NCBI GenBank assembly: GCA_045599005.1
Contig: JAZRVF010000013.1
Span: 1-47,008 of the forward strand
Direction: 5' to 3'
DNA length: 47,008 nucleotides
Origin: Treponema_I sp045599005
Lineage (GTDB): Bacteria > Spirochaetota > Spirochaetia > Treponematales > Treponemataceae
In this document: positions 1 through 7,917 of the stretch, one piece after another
Position numbering within the stretch: position 1 is the stretch's first letter
How the letters are laid out: every line of letters starts with the position of its first letter
Made by a program: the position numbers and the translations under genes
Notes under the pieces: generated by a model
The model's input: only the letters and a program-made list of their open reading frames with translations
Told to the model about the DNA's origin: nothing
Database searches by the model: none

Positions 1-1
1 C

Positions 2-892
2 GAACTTGATACCTGCATGAAAGAGGATATCGGAATCCTTGCAGAAAAGTTGAAATTGACTTATGAGGAAACCCACGCACAGCTTAAACAGATGTACGAC
101 GGCTATCATTTCAGCGAAAATTCTGAAGACATTTACAATCCCTTCAGTCTTTTGAGCTGTTTTGCCGCACACAATATCAAGAATTTCTGGTTTGACAGTG
201 CAACTCCTTCTTTCTTGATTAAGGCGATGAAGCATTTTAACTTCCGCGTAAACGAAACAGAAAGAATGGAATGTCTTGCAGAAGAATTTGATGTTTCTGC
301 CACAGACCTTGATTCAGCAATTCCGCTTTTGTATCAGTCGGGATATCTGACGATTAAAGACTATAACAGTGCTCTCAGAACATATCATCTGGATTTTCCA
401 AACAGCGAAGTGAGAATCGGGCTTTTGAATTCTCTGATTCCGTCATCATTTCCAAATGTGGATAACCGGCAGGATTTTTATATCTTTAAGTTTTACAAAG
501 ACATTCTTTCCTGCGACATCGAGTCCTTTATGGAACGCCTTGAAGCATTAGTTATGTCAGTTCCTTATGCCACAGGTGACAAAGCCGAACTTGTAACAGA
601 ACAGAGCGTTCAGAATGCCTTCTTCCTCATTTTTAATTTAATGGGGCAGTACACAAGGGCGGAAGTCCACACTCTAAAAGGCAGAAGCGACTGCATTGTA
701 GAAACTCCGGATACAGTTTACTTGTTTGAATTCAAGCTCACCAAAAACGGAACCGCAGCCGAGGCTCTGGCACAGATTGACGACAAATCCTATGCCTGCA
801 CTTACGACGCCTCTGACAGAAAAGTTGTAAAAATCGGCGTTGCTTTTGACAGTGCCACAAGAACTTTTGACCAGTACAAAACAGATGTGTAA
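2..892 (+). CDS. AAA-ATPase-like / DUF1703 (PD-(D/E)XK) protein, 3' part
   Basis: The reading frame is open to the left edge, so the gene begins upstream; the first ATG inside the window is at 17. What remains is the C-terminal half of a protein of the type that joins an AAA-ATPase-like domain to a DUF1703 PD-(D/E)XK nuclease-like domain. The nuclease core is visible near the end: a GRSD motif, then a short beta strand leading into FEFKL, which supplies the D...ExK signature. Such proteins are common, often multi-copy, in Treponema and gut bacteria; their function is unknown, with roles in mobile elements or defence suggested. The missing N-terminus prevents checking the ATPase motifs. No clear terminator follows. 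Confidence 0.8.
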   Translation, partial: ELDTCMKEDIGILAEKLKLTYEETHAQLKQMYDGYHFSENSEDIYNPFSLLSCFAAHNIKNFWFDSATPSFLIKAMKHFNFRVNETERMECLAEEFDVSATDLDSAIPLLYQSGYLTIKDYNSALRTYHLDFPNSEVRIGLLNSLIPSSFPNVDNRQDFYIFKFYKDILSCDIESFMERLEALVMSVPYATGDKAELVTEQSVQNAFFLIFNLMGQYTRAEVHTLKGRSDCIVETPDTVYLFEFKLTKNGTAAEALAQIDDKSYACTYDASDRKVVKIGVAFDSATRTFDQYKTDV

Positions 893-1035
893 TTGGGTGA
901 TGAAAAAATCGTGTTTCTGACAGGATTTTACATGTAAAACTGATATTAATTTTTCCGCTACGCTAAATCCATTTCCCTCGGTTCTACATTGTTCATGTTT
1001 TCTCTGTTGTTCATTGAAGGGCTTCTCCTCTGGAA

Positions 1036-1082
1036 CTTAACGAGCGTTAAGTCTGATGAATAATAACTGAACGATCGTTAAG
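1036..1082. promoter_or_regulatory. Two operator-like 16-bp palindromes
   Basis: Positions 1036-1051 read CTTAACGAGCGTTAAG, a perfect palindrome around AG. Positions 1067-1082 read CTGAACGATCGTTAAG, the same site with one mismatch. Centres are 31 bp apart, about three helical turns. The 2-nt centre is too short for an RNA hairpin, so a DNA-binding dimer (for example TetR-type) is more likely. The flanking genes converge on this 226-bp gap, so neither starts here. Otherwise the gap holds only a 22-codon reading frame from about 990 that I cannot support as a gene. Confidence 0.5.
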
Positions 1083-1118
1083 CTGTCAGAAGAATGAAAG
1101 GTCCCGGGGTCCGGTTTT

Positions 1119-1793
1119 TTAAAGCTGTTCGGCGGATAATTCGCTGCTGTCAGCGAGAATGATGTTCAGGTTGCCGTTTCTTATGCGGAGGTCATCGAGA
1201 AACTGCTTTTCGTCAACGCCTTTCTTGAAGCGGATTCTGTAGGTGACTGTAAAAAGTGTGCCCATGTTGGTCAGTTTCACATTGACGGTTTTCCATGACG
1301 CAAGACAGGAGTCAAAGAGTTCTGCAAAAGCGGATCTGTAATCAGCATTTTCGGGAACAGTGACTTTAAGAATCTGAATGTCGCTATCTCCGCCTGATTC
1401 AAGCAGACGCATAAGAAGCACAAGTACGGCGGAAATAACGACAGAAATAACAATGGCTGCGGCGTATTGTTCAACGCCAATTGCAAGACCTGCTGCCATA
1501 GTGAAGAAAACATAGAGCAGATCTTTGGAATTTCCCGGAAGACTTCGGAATCTTACAAGGGTGAATACTCCGCCCAGAGAGATGGCACGCGCAATGTCTG
1601 TGCCGATAAGCGGAATTATGACTGCCACCAGAGCGGGCAGAGTAAAGACAGTGACAAAAAAACTGCGGGAAAAGGATTTTTCCCTGTTGCTGAATGCGTA
1701 ACTTCCGCTTATGCAGAGTCCGCAGGCAAGACCGGCACCGATGTGCATCAGTGTTTTGACAAAAAGTCCATCTGTAAAAAGTTCATTGATCAT
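1119..1793 (-). CDS. DUF4956 family membrane protein
   Basis: This 224-residue membrane protein matches the DUF4956 family, which is commonly encoded next to VTC-type polyphosphate polymerase-like genes, as it is here. The N-terminal half has about four hydrophobic segments separated by a conserved-looking polar stretch (ISLGGVFTLVRFRSLPG). The C-terminal half is soluble and alpha/beta-like. I choose the ATG at 1793 because AGGAG lies 7 nt upstream. An ATG at 1817 overlaps the stop of the upstream gene in an ATGA arrangement and would add eight residues, so the two genes are translationally close. The biochemical role is unknown; partnership with the VTC protein is inferred from context. Confidence 0.8.
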   Translation of the reverse strand: MINELFTDGLFVKTLMHIGAGLACGLCISGSYAFSNREKSFSRSFFVTVFTLPALVAVIIPLIGTDIARAISLGGVFTLVRFRSLPGNSKDLLYVFFTMAAGLAIGVEQYAAAIVISVVISAVLVLLMRLLESGGDSDIQILKVTVPENADYRSAFAELFDSCLASWKTVNVKLTNMGTLFTVTYRIRFKKGVDEKQFLDDLRIRNGNLNIILADSSELSAEQL

Positions 1794-1813
1794 AAAGTAC
1801 TCCTGTTGTATTG

Positions 1814-2563
1814 TCATGCAACATTCATTGAAGAATCTGCTGCGGAACCTGTGTTGGTGTCTGCAGTGTGCAGTCTGTATTCCGTTCCATATTTTGAGAA
1901 TGAAATCTGCTTGATTCCGTTCTCTGAAAGAAAATTGACGAACCACAGCGGAAAACTTTTATAGGCTTTTGCTTCCATAAGCCAGAATCCCTGGGGAAGG
2001 AGAGAGATTCCGGCTTCCGGTGCGTCAATGCGTACATTTTCCCGGCGGGCAAGAATATCTGTATCCAGTGTCATGCGGAAGTCGCTGTCCTTTTCTGCGA
2101 AAAAAGCAAACCGGCTGTAGGAAAGATAGACTTTGGGATAAGCCTGATATCGTTTCATCATGTAGTCGATTTCCCTGAAAACCTGGGCATTGATTTTTTC
2201 ATCTTCCGGTATGATGCCTTTCTCCAGATAATCGTTGAGCTGGGAGAGAGAAAGGGCTGTGCGCCGTTTGTTCACCAGTCCCATGTATTTTTTCTTGATC
2301 TCAAAGAAAACCGGGGAATCCTCTGTTGCGGGCCCATAACTGCGTATCCGGAGTTTCTCCTTATACACAGGTTTCTGCAGCGATGTACGGATCAGTTCAT
2401 CTGTGTCTGTATCAAGGTAAACATTATTGATGGAATATGGTTTTCCGTTTCTGTTGAATTTATCAGCGCTCATGTACTGAGGAACCAATTCCATAAGTCT
2501 CTCAAACTGCTCCTGAGTGATCAGGTATTTGATTTCATGTCTGTTGAATATCTCAATTGCCAT
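1814..2563 (-). CDS. VTC-domain (polyphosphate polymerase-like) protein
   Basis: This 249-residue protein has the VTC domain of the CYTH/triphosphate-tunnel fold. Charged strands that would line the tunnel are visible in order: RHEIKYLI, YSINNVYLD, KEKLRIRSYG, FFEIKKKY, KVYLSYSR, RMTLDTD and FWLMEAK. In yeast Vtc4 this domain makes polyphosphate from ATP; for bacterial copies next to DUF4956 the product is not established. The ATG at 2563 begins the family-typical start (MAIEIFNRHEIKY). A TTG at 2620 would extend it by 19 non-typical residues. No strong ribosome-binding site is visible at either start. It is divergent from cysK and followed closely by the DUF4956 gene. Confidence 0.8.
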   Translation of the reverse strand: MAIEIFNRHEIKYLITQEQFERLMELVPQYMSADKFNRNGKPYSINNVYLDTDTDELIRTSLQKPVYKEKLRIRSYGPATEDSPVFFEIKKKYMGLVNKRRTALSLSQLNDYLEKGIIPEDEKINAQVFREIDYMMKRYQAYPKVYLSYSRFAFFAEKDSDFRMTLDTDILARRENVRIDAPEAGISLLPQGFWLMEAKAYKSFPLWFVNFLSENGIKQISFSKYGTEYRLHTADTNTGSAADSSMNVA

Positions 2564-2627
2564 GAGACCAAAATAATCGCTAAGTCTTAAAGAATTCTGA
2601 AAAAGAAAAGTTTTTCTCAAAAACCTA

Positions 2628-2656
2628 TTGACTTGATAGGAAAATAAATGTATAAA
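2628..2656 (+). promoter_or_regulatory. Sigma70-type promoter of cysK
   Basis: TTGACT (2628-2633) and TATAAA (2651-2656) are separated by exactly 17 bp. Transcription would begin near 2663 and give a leader of about 70 nt before the cysK ATG. I see no recognised riboswitch in that leader. Confidence 0.65.
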
Positions 2657-2731
2657 GAATCATACATAACATAGCGGCTTAGTAGGTGATAACTTTTAAC
2701 ATCCGGGTTTCAATACAGGAGGAAAGAAAAA

Positions 2732-3664
2732 ATGGCAAGAATATTTACATCAGTAGATCAGCTGGTTGGACACACTCCTTTGCTTGAGTTGTCAAATATA
2801 GAGAAAGAATTCAGTCTTGAGGCAAAGATTTACGCAAAGCTTGAATATCTCAATCCGGCAGGTTCTGTAAAAGACCGTGTCGCAAAAAAAATGATTGATG
2901 ATGCGGAAAAAGCCGGAAAACTTAAGGCCGGATCCGTAATCATCGAGCCGACTTCCGGTAATACGGGAATCGGGCTTGCAAGCATCGCCACAGCCCGTGG
3001 ATACAGGATCATCATTGTGATGCCGGATACCATGTCTGTTGAGCGCCGCCAGATTCTGAAGGCTTACGGTGCGGAACTTGTGCTTACAGAAGGCGCAAAG
3101 GGTATGAAAGGTGCCATTGCAAAAGCTGAGGAGCTTGCAAAGGAGATTCCTGATTCATTCATTCCCGGCCAGTTTGTGAACCCTTCAAATCCCCAGGCTC
3201 ATCTTGAGACGACAGGTCCCGAAATCTGGGAAGACACAGACGGCAAGGTTGACTGGTTTGTGGCAGGTGTCGGAACCGGCGGAACTGTGACCGGTACCGG
3301 AAAATTCCTTAAGTCTAAAAATGGGGATGTAAAAGTGGCCGCAATTGAGCCTGCATCTTCTCCTGTGCTTTCTGAAGGAACTGCGGGACCTCACAAGATC
3401 CAGGGAATCGGTGCAGGTTTTGTGCCCGATGTTCTTGATACAAAAATTTATGACGAGATCATAAAAGTTGCTGATGCCGATGCTTTTGCAACAGGAAAGC
3501 TCATGGGCAAGAAAGAGGGCGTTCTTGTGGGAATTTCTTCCGGTGCTGCTCTGTGGGCTGCCATCCAGATTGCAAAGCGTCCTGAGAACAAGGGCAAAAA
3601 CATTGTCGTCCTGCTGCCTGACACAGGTGACCGTTATCTGTCAACTGCTCTGTTCAGCGAATAA
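2732..3664 (+). CDS. cysK: Cysteine synthase A (O-acetylserine sulfhydrylase)
   Basis: This PLP enzyme converts O-acetylserine and sulfide to cysteine in the cytoplasm. The 310-residue length is normal for CysK. The PLP lysine lies in NPAGSVKDR, the substrate-binding loop is PTSGNTGIGLA, the phosphate-binding glycine loop is GTGGTVTGTG, and the C-terminal family motif GISSGAA is present. The start is set by AGGAGG a few bases upstream. It stands alone between a strong promoter and tandem terminators, so it is probably monocistronic. I see no serine acetyltransferase gene beside it. The close CysM and cystathionine beta-synthase families are less likely given the motifs and length. Confidence 0.95.
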   Translation: MARIFTSVDQLVGHTPLLELSNIEKEFSLEAKIYAKLEYLNPAGSVKDRVAKKMIDDAEKAGKLKAGSVIIEPTSGNTGIGLASIATARGYRIIIVMPDTMSVERRQILKAYGAELVLTEGAKGMKGAIAKAEELAKEIPDSFIPGQFVNPSNPQAHLETTGPEIWEDTDGKVDWFVAGVGTGGTVTGTGKFLKSKNGDVKVAAIEPASSPVLSEGTAGPHKIQGIGAGFVPDVLDTKIYDEIIKVADADAFATGKLMGKKEGVLVGISSGAALWAAIQIAKRPENKGKNIVVLLPDTGDRYLSTALFSE

Positions 3665-3763
3665 TCGGAAAAAATCGGGGACATACAGCAGACAATTCAC
3701 TGTTTTTCTATTGAATTTAATGGAAAAAACGGGTAAATTCTGAATATACGTTGATATGCAAAG

Positions 3764-3798
3764 GCGCGTTGCTTTTTTTGGCAGCGCGCTTTTTTTTT
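3764..3798 (+). terminator. Rho-independent terminator 1 after cysK
   Basis: GCGCGTTGC (3764-3772) pairs with GCAGCGCGC (3781-3789), with one G-U pair, and is followed by an unbroken T tract at 3790-3798. It lies about 100 nt after the cysK stop. Confidence 0.8.
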
Positions 3799-3808
3799 AC
3801 GTGCAAAG

Positions 3809-3844
3809 GCGCAGAAGGAATATTTCTTTCTGCGCTTTTTTTTT
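3809..3844 (+). terminator. Rho-independent terminator 2 after cysK
   Basis: GCGCAGAA (3809-3816) pairs with TTCTGCGC (3828-3835) and is followed by nine T at 3836-3844. Both hairpins start in the same word, TGCAAAGGCGC (3757-3767 and 3802-3812), which suggests a duplication. It ends 21 nt before the ATP-grasp start codon, so the next operon must have a promoter I cannot pinpoint or depend on read-through. Confidence 0.75.
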
Positions 3845-3865
3845 GACAGGCAGGAGGAGGCAAAA

Positions 3866-5176
3866 ATGGAAAATCTGATTTCCAATTCAAATCTGATCAA
3901 TGAACAGCTTGCTCGTTACGGCGTGAAATTCGGTATTTATAAAAACGGAACTTTCAATGAGCGGCTGTTTCCCTATGATCCCATTCCGCGCGTAATTTCT
4001 GCCGAAGACTGGGATAGCCTGAGCCGAGGTCTTGTCCAGCGGGTGACAGCACTTAATCTTTTTCTTGCAGACATTTATTCCAAAAAACAGATTATTGCCG
4101 ACGGAGTTGTGCCCGAAGATTTTGTCTTCTCTTCATCAGGCTATCTTGCCCAGGTTGAAGGCATTACTCCGCCTCACGGAATCTATTCCCATATCTCAGG
4201 CATTGATCTGGTCCAGGCAAAGGACGACAGCTGGTTCATCCTTGAGGACAATCTCCGCATTCCAAGCGGTGCCTCCTATCCGCTTATTGCCCGCGGTCTT
4301 GAAAGAAAATGTTCGCCTCAGACCTTTGTGAACAATCACGTGGTTGACAACCGCAATTACGGAACCCTTCTGCGTGATGTCATGGATGACATGAACTGCG
4401 GCGGAATCAATGTTGTGTTTACTCCCGGACGATACAACGCGGCATATTTTGAGCATGCCTATCTTGCGGAACAGACTGGCAGTGTTTTGTGCCAGCCGGA
4501 GGATCTTTTTGTTGAGAACAATGTGGTTTACTGCAAGACATTGAACGGCAGAGAAAAAGTCGGTGCCATTTATCGGAGAATCTCTGACGAATACCTTGAT
4601 CCGCTGACCTTTGTTCCTGAGTCACTGATCGGGATTCCGGGGGTAATGAGCGCCTACAGGGCAGGTAATGTTGCATTGCTGAACGCTCCCGGAAACGGTG
4701 TGGCTGATGACAAGGGGATCTATTACTTTGTCCCGAAGATGGTGAAGTATTACCTTGGCGAGGAACCGATCCTGAACAATGCGCCCACATATCTGCCTTT
4801 TTACGAGGAAGACAGGAAATATGTGCTTGCAAACCTGAAGACTCTTGTAATCAAGGATGTGGCGGAAGCCGGCGGATACGGCGTTGTTTTCGGAAGGGAT
4901 CTGAGTGCGGAAAAACTTGCGGAGATGGAAGCACTGATCAGAGAGCAGCCAAGACGCTGGATTGCCCAGGAAGTAATAGATTTCAAGGATCTTGAGATAA
5001 TGGATGAAGGTCAGAAAGTCTGGCGCAAAGCGGACCTGCGGGCCTTTGTATTAAGCGGGAAGACATGTCAGGTCTGGCCGAGCGGACTTACCCGCTTCTC
5101 AAGGAACCCGGCAAGTTTTGTAGTCAATTCATCACAGGGCGGAGGATTTAAAGACACATGGATATTAGAGAAATAA
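3866..5176 (+). CDS. Circularly permuted ATP-grasp protein
   Basis: This 436-residue protein matches the circularly permuted ATP-grasp family (type 2) found with alpha-E and transglutaminase genes. Recognisable segments are FPYDPIPRVI, the GYLAQVEGITPP region, HISGIDLVQ, an acidic metal-binding-like FILEDNLRIPSG, and C-terminal IYRRISDEYLDP and WIAQEVIDF. Family members are predicted amide or peptide ligases that couple ATP hydrolysis to C-N bond formation on an unknown substrate. The start has AGGAGG upstream. Its last 19 nt overlap the alpha-E gene, as expected for co-translated partners. The ligase activity is predicted from comparative genomics and not shown here. Confidence 0.88.
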   Translation: MENLISNSNLINEQLARYGVKFGIYKNGTFNERLFPYDPIPRVISAEDWDSLSRGLVQRVTALNLFLADIYSKKQIIADGVVPEDFVFSSSGYLAQVEGITPPHGIYSHISGIDLVQAKDDSWFILEDNLRIPSGASYPLIARGLERKCSPQTFVNNHVVDNRNYGTLLRDVMDDMNCGGINVVFTPGRYNAAYFEHAYLAEQTGSVLCQPEDLFVENNVVYCKTLNGREKVGAIYRRISDEYLDPLTFVPESLIGIPGVMSAYRAGNVALLNAPGNGVADDKGIYYFVPKMVKYYLGEEPILNNAPTYLPFYEEDRKYVLANLKTLVIKDVAEAGGYGVVFGRDLSAEKLAEMEALIREQPRRWIAQEVIDFKDLEIMDEGQKVWRKADLRAFVLSGKTCQVWPSGLTRFSRNPASFVVNSSQGGGFKDTWILEK

Positions 5177-5889
5177 ACACAGTGAGGACGGCTGCCGTGC
5201 CTCTTACACTTAAGCAGGTGGATTCAATCTATTGGCTTGGACGTTACACTGAACGGGTTCTGACAACGCTCAAGATTTTCATGAACGTTTATGATTCCCA
5301 GCTGGATTCCCATTTTGATTTTGCAAAGTACTGCAATGATCTGGACATTTTCAACGGCTTCACTTCTCTTTCTGATTTCTGCACCCGTTATGCTTTTGAC
5401 AGGGATTATCCCAGTTCAATCATCTCAAGCATGACCCGCTCTTATGACAATGCGATCATGCTGCGTGAGACAATCGGGAGTGATGCGCTCAGTTACATTG
5501 AGCTTGCACTGCGGCGGATGGAAGACGCACAGTTCAGTGAGACACCGGCTTTGATTTTTCAGAAAGTGATCGACAACATTATGGCCTTCAAAGGTCAGGT
5601 TTTCGATTCAATAACTGACCACAATGTAAGACACATTCTGCTTACGGGACTTACTCTTGAGCGCCTTGACATGTATCTCCGTCTGGACATGAACGAAGAC
5701 AGAGTGAATTTTGAATGCAGAAGGCTGACTCATTCAATTGAGCGGACTGACATAAACTGTGACAGGATCGCATTGCAGAAAGTGTGCGGCGAGCTTTGTG
5801 AGAACAGTGACTTCCTGGACAACGCGGACAAAATGATTCTGCTGCAGCTGATTGACAGTCTGTTCATAAAGATTGATGCGGCAGCGTAA
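5158..5889 (+). CDS. Alpha-E domain protein
   Basis: This 243-residue, mostly helical protein has the alpha-E signature near the N-terminus (IYWLGRYTERVLTTLKI). The family is almost always next to a circularly permuted ATP-grasp gene and is thought to be its structural or substrate partner. It is shorter than the roughly 300 residues I recall for the family; the loss seems internal or C-terminal, since the N-terminal motif is intact. The start ATG lies inside the ATP-grasp gene with GGAGG about 12 nt upstream, a rather long spacing. No catalytic motif can be identified. Confidence 0.85.
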   Translation: MDIREINTVRTAAVPLTLKQVDSIYWLGRYTERVLTTLKIFMNVYDSQLDSHFDFAKYCNDLDIFNGFTSLSDFCTRYAFDRDYPSSIISSMTRSYDNAIMLRETIGSDALSYIELALRRMEDAQFSETPALIFQKVIDNIMAFKGQVFDSITDHNVRHILLTGLTLERLDMYLRLDMNEDRVNFECRRLTHSIERTDINCDRIALQKVCGELCENSDFLDNADKMILLQLIDSLFIKIDAAA

Positions 5890-5927
5890 AATCCCTCCGG
5901 GAAATCATTAAGTGGAAAACAAGAGCA

Positions 5928-6902
5928 ATGACAATTCTGGAAATTGATTACACCACAAGTCTCAGGTTCTCATCCCCGGTAACGGACCATTATTTTCTTC
6001 TGCGCTGTGTTCCGGTTTCAAGAGACGGTCAGACTGTCATTTCCAGAAATCTTACGGTTAGTCCTGAAACTCCTCTGGTGACTTCCAGGGACATTTTCGG
6101 GAACACGGCCTATCAGGGCAGGATAGATCTGCCGCACAGTGAATTCATTTTCCATTCCACTGCCAGCGTGATTGTTGACAGGAAGAACGGGTGCCGGGAA
6201 CTGTGCCAGCCCTTTTACAAATACAATACGCCGCTCACGAGAGCAAACGTGGAAATGAGAGAGTTTCTGCATTCTCTTTTCAGAGGAAGCATCCTTGAGA
6301 ATCCGGTTGAGGCGCGGAAAATCAGTAGCAGGGACATTCCTCTTGCTGCAGAGATCCTTATGAATGGGGTTCACGAAAAAATCGAATATGTGCGTGGCTC
6401 CACAACAGTGCGTACAACAGCGGAGGAAGCATTCACCGCAGGAAAAGGCGTGTGTCAGGATTATTCACATGTTTTCTGTTCTCTCTGCCGTGAGGCAGGA
6501 ATTCCTGCACGGTATGTTGCAGGCACAAGCAAAGGAGAAGGTTCAACTCATGCATGGGCGGAATTTTTTGTTCCCGATGAGAACTATGTTCAGGACAAAG
6601 GTCTTGCAATGCAGGGACGCTGGTTCGGTGCGGACTGCACACGCAACAGAATGGTTGACGACACTTATGTCTCTCTTGCAGGCGGAAGGGATTACCTTGA
6701 CTGCAAGGTGGACGGCGGGATTTTCAGAGGAATGGCTGATCAGGAGATGACAGTGTTTGTAAAAACCAAGGAGAAGGAATTCCATAGGAATCCTGGACCG
6801 GGGGACATATCAGACTCAATACAGATTTTCCCGGAGGAGAATCTCAGTCTGAAGGAACAGATAGAAAAACTGAAGCTGAAAAATCAGCAGCAGCAGATGT
6901 AG
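5928..6902 (+). CDS. Transglutaminase-like cysteine protease/transferase
   Basis: This 324-residue protein has the bacterial transglutaminase-like fold: an N-terminal beta domain (about 1-110) with the usual YTTSLRFSSPV opening, and a catalytic core with Cys176 in GVCQDYSH, His208 in THAWAE and Asp236 in GADCTRN. The full papain-like triad is present, so it should be an active protease or acyltransferase. No signal peptide is seen, so it probably acts in the cytoplasm with the ATP-grasp and alpha-E proteins. A short C-terminal tail (about 295-324) is charged and probably disordered. It follows alpha-E by 38 nt. The known cluster suggests synthesis or trimming of a peptide-like tag or metabolite; the target is unknown. 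Confidence 0.88.
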   Translation: MTILEIDYTTSLRFSSPVTDHYFLLRCVPVSRDGQTVISRNLTVSPETPLVTSRDIFGNTAYQGRIDLPHSEFIFHSTASVIVDRKNGCRELCQPFYKYNTPLTRANVEMREFLHSLFRGSILENPVEARKISSRDIPLAAEILMNGVHEKIEYVRGSTTVRTTAEEAFTAGKGVCQDYSHVFCSLCREAGIPARYVAGTSKGEGSTHAWAEFFVPDENYVQDKGLAMQGRWFGADCTRNRMVDDTYVSLAGGRDYLDCKVDGGIFRGMADQEMTVFVKTKEKEFHRNPGPGDISDSIQIFPEENLSLKEQIEKLKLKNQQQQM

Positions 6903-6980
6903 ATGGATTGTCGTTCCTGGGCAATGTTCCTGCAGAACTCAGAATGACAATTATGGAAGACAGTGATAAAGGATTTGAAG

Positions 6981-7901
6981 ATGATAAAGACAGTGACATC
7001 GGCACAGATGCCGGTAAATGAAAAGTTTCTGATTCAGAAACAGGTGATAAAGAACGGAAAGAGTAAAAAGCGGATCTGCATTGTTTCCGGAACTCATGGT
7101 GATGAGCTTGAGGGACAGTATGTGTGCTGGGAACTGATCCGCCGCGTCAACCGTGAGCCGGAAAACCTTGACGGCATCCTGGAAGTTTATCCTGCGCTGA
7201 ATCCCCTTGGTGTGAACTCCATGACACGTGGCATTCCCCAGTTTGACCTTGACATGAACAGGATTTTCCCCGGAAACGAGAACGGAACTTTTGCGGAATA
7301 CACGGCTGCGAAAATCATTGAGGACATTTCCGGTGCCGATGTGGTAATTGACATTCACGCATCAAACATTTTCCTCCGCGAGATTCCCCAGGTCCGCATC
7401 AATGAGATTTCACAGGAGACTCTGGTCCCTATGGCAAAACTGGTCAACACGGATTTTATCTGGATTCATTCAAATGCCACAGTTCTTGAAGGAACTCTGG
7501 CCTATTCACTCAACACCGCAGGAACTCCCTGTCTTGTTGTGGAGATGGGCGTAGGAATGCGCATCACCGAAAGTTACGGCCAGCAGCTTACTGACGGAAT
7601 AATCAACCTGATGAGCGATATGGGAATCTGGAAAGGAGAGGCTCCTGAAGTCCGGGAGCCGATCATCAGCAGGGATGAGAAAGTTTCTTTTGTGAATGCA
7701 AATGAAAGCGGAGTTTTTCTTCCGACAGCAAAACACAGCGAAAAAATTTCGGAAGGTGATGAGATCGGAAAAATCATCAATCCGCTTACCGGCGAAGTTC
7801 TGGAAACTCTTGTAAGTTCTGTGAACGGGCTTCTGTTTACAATCCGGGAATATCCCATTGTTTACGAAGGTTCTCTTATTGCAAGAATTTTAGGCGAATG
7901 A
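6981..7901 (+). CDS. M14-type desuccinylase/aspartoacylase-like zinc hydrolase (intact)
   Basis: This 306-residue protein belongs to the succinylglutamate desuccinylase/aspartoacylase branch of M14 zinc carboxypeptidases. The zinc ligands are visible as His39 and Glu42 in GTHGDELEG and His126 in IDIHAS. The catalytic Glu188 lies in LVVEMGVG, and the substrate loop DLDMNRIFPG is present. The last 80 residues form the family's beta-rich C-terminal domain. Family members release an acyl or amino group from N-acyl amino acids or related amides. I choose the ATG at 6981, preceded by AAAGGA, over a GTG at 6963. It follows the transglutaminase gene by 78 nt and is 16 nt from a diverged sister gene, so it probably belongs to the same operon. 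Confidence 0.85.
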   Translation: MIKTVTSAQMPVNEKFLIQKQVIKNGKSKKRICIVSGTHGDELEGQYVCWELIRRVNREPENLDGILEVYPALNPLGVNSMTRGIPQFDLDMNRIFPGNENGTFAEYTAAKIIEDISGADVVIDIHASNIFLREIPQVRINEISQETLVPMAKLVNTDFIWIHSNATVLEGTLAYSLNTAGTPCLVVEMGVGMRITESYGQQLTDGIINLMSDMGIWKGEAPEVREPIISRDEKVSFVNANESGVFLPTAKHSEKISEGDEIGKIINPLTGEVLETLVSSVNGLLFTIREYPIVYEGSLIARILGE

Positions 7902-7917
7902 AAAGGCAGGAAAAAAA

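Noticed and set aside
1467..1964. Plus-strand 165-codon frame opposite the DUF4956 gene
   Set aside because: It lies antisense to a recognised gene with a good start; its sequence has no family character and an excess of Cys, Ser and Lys typical of shadow frames.
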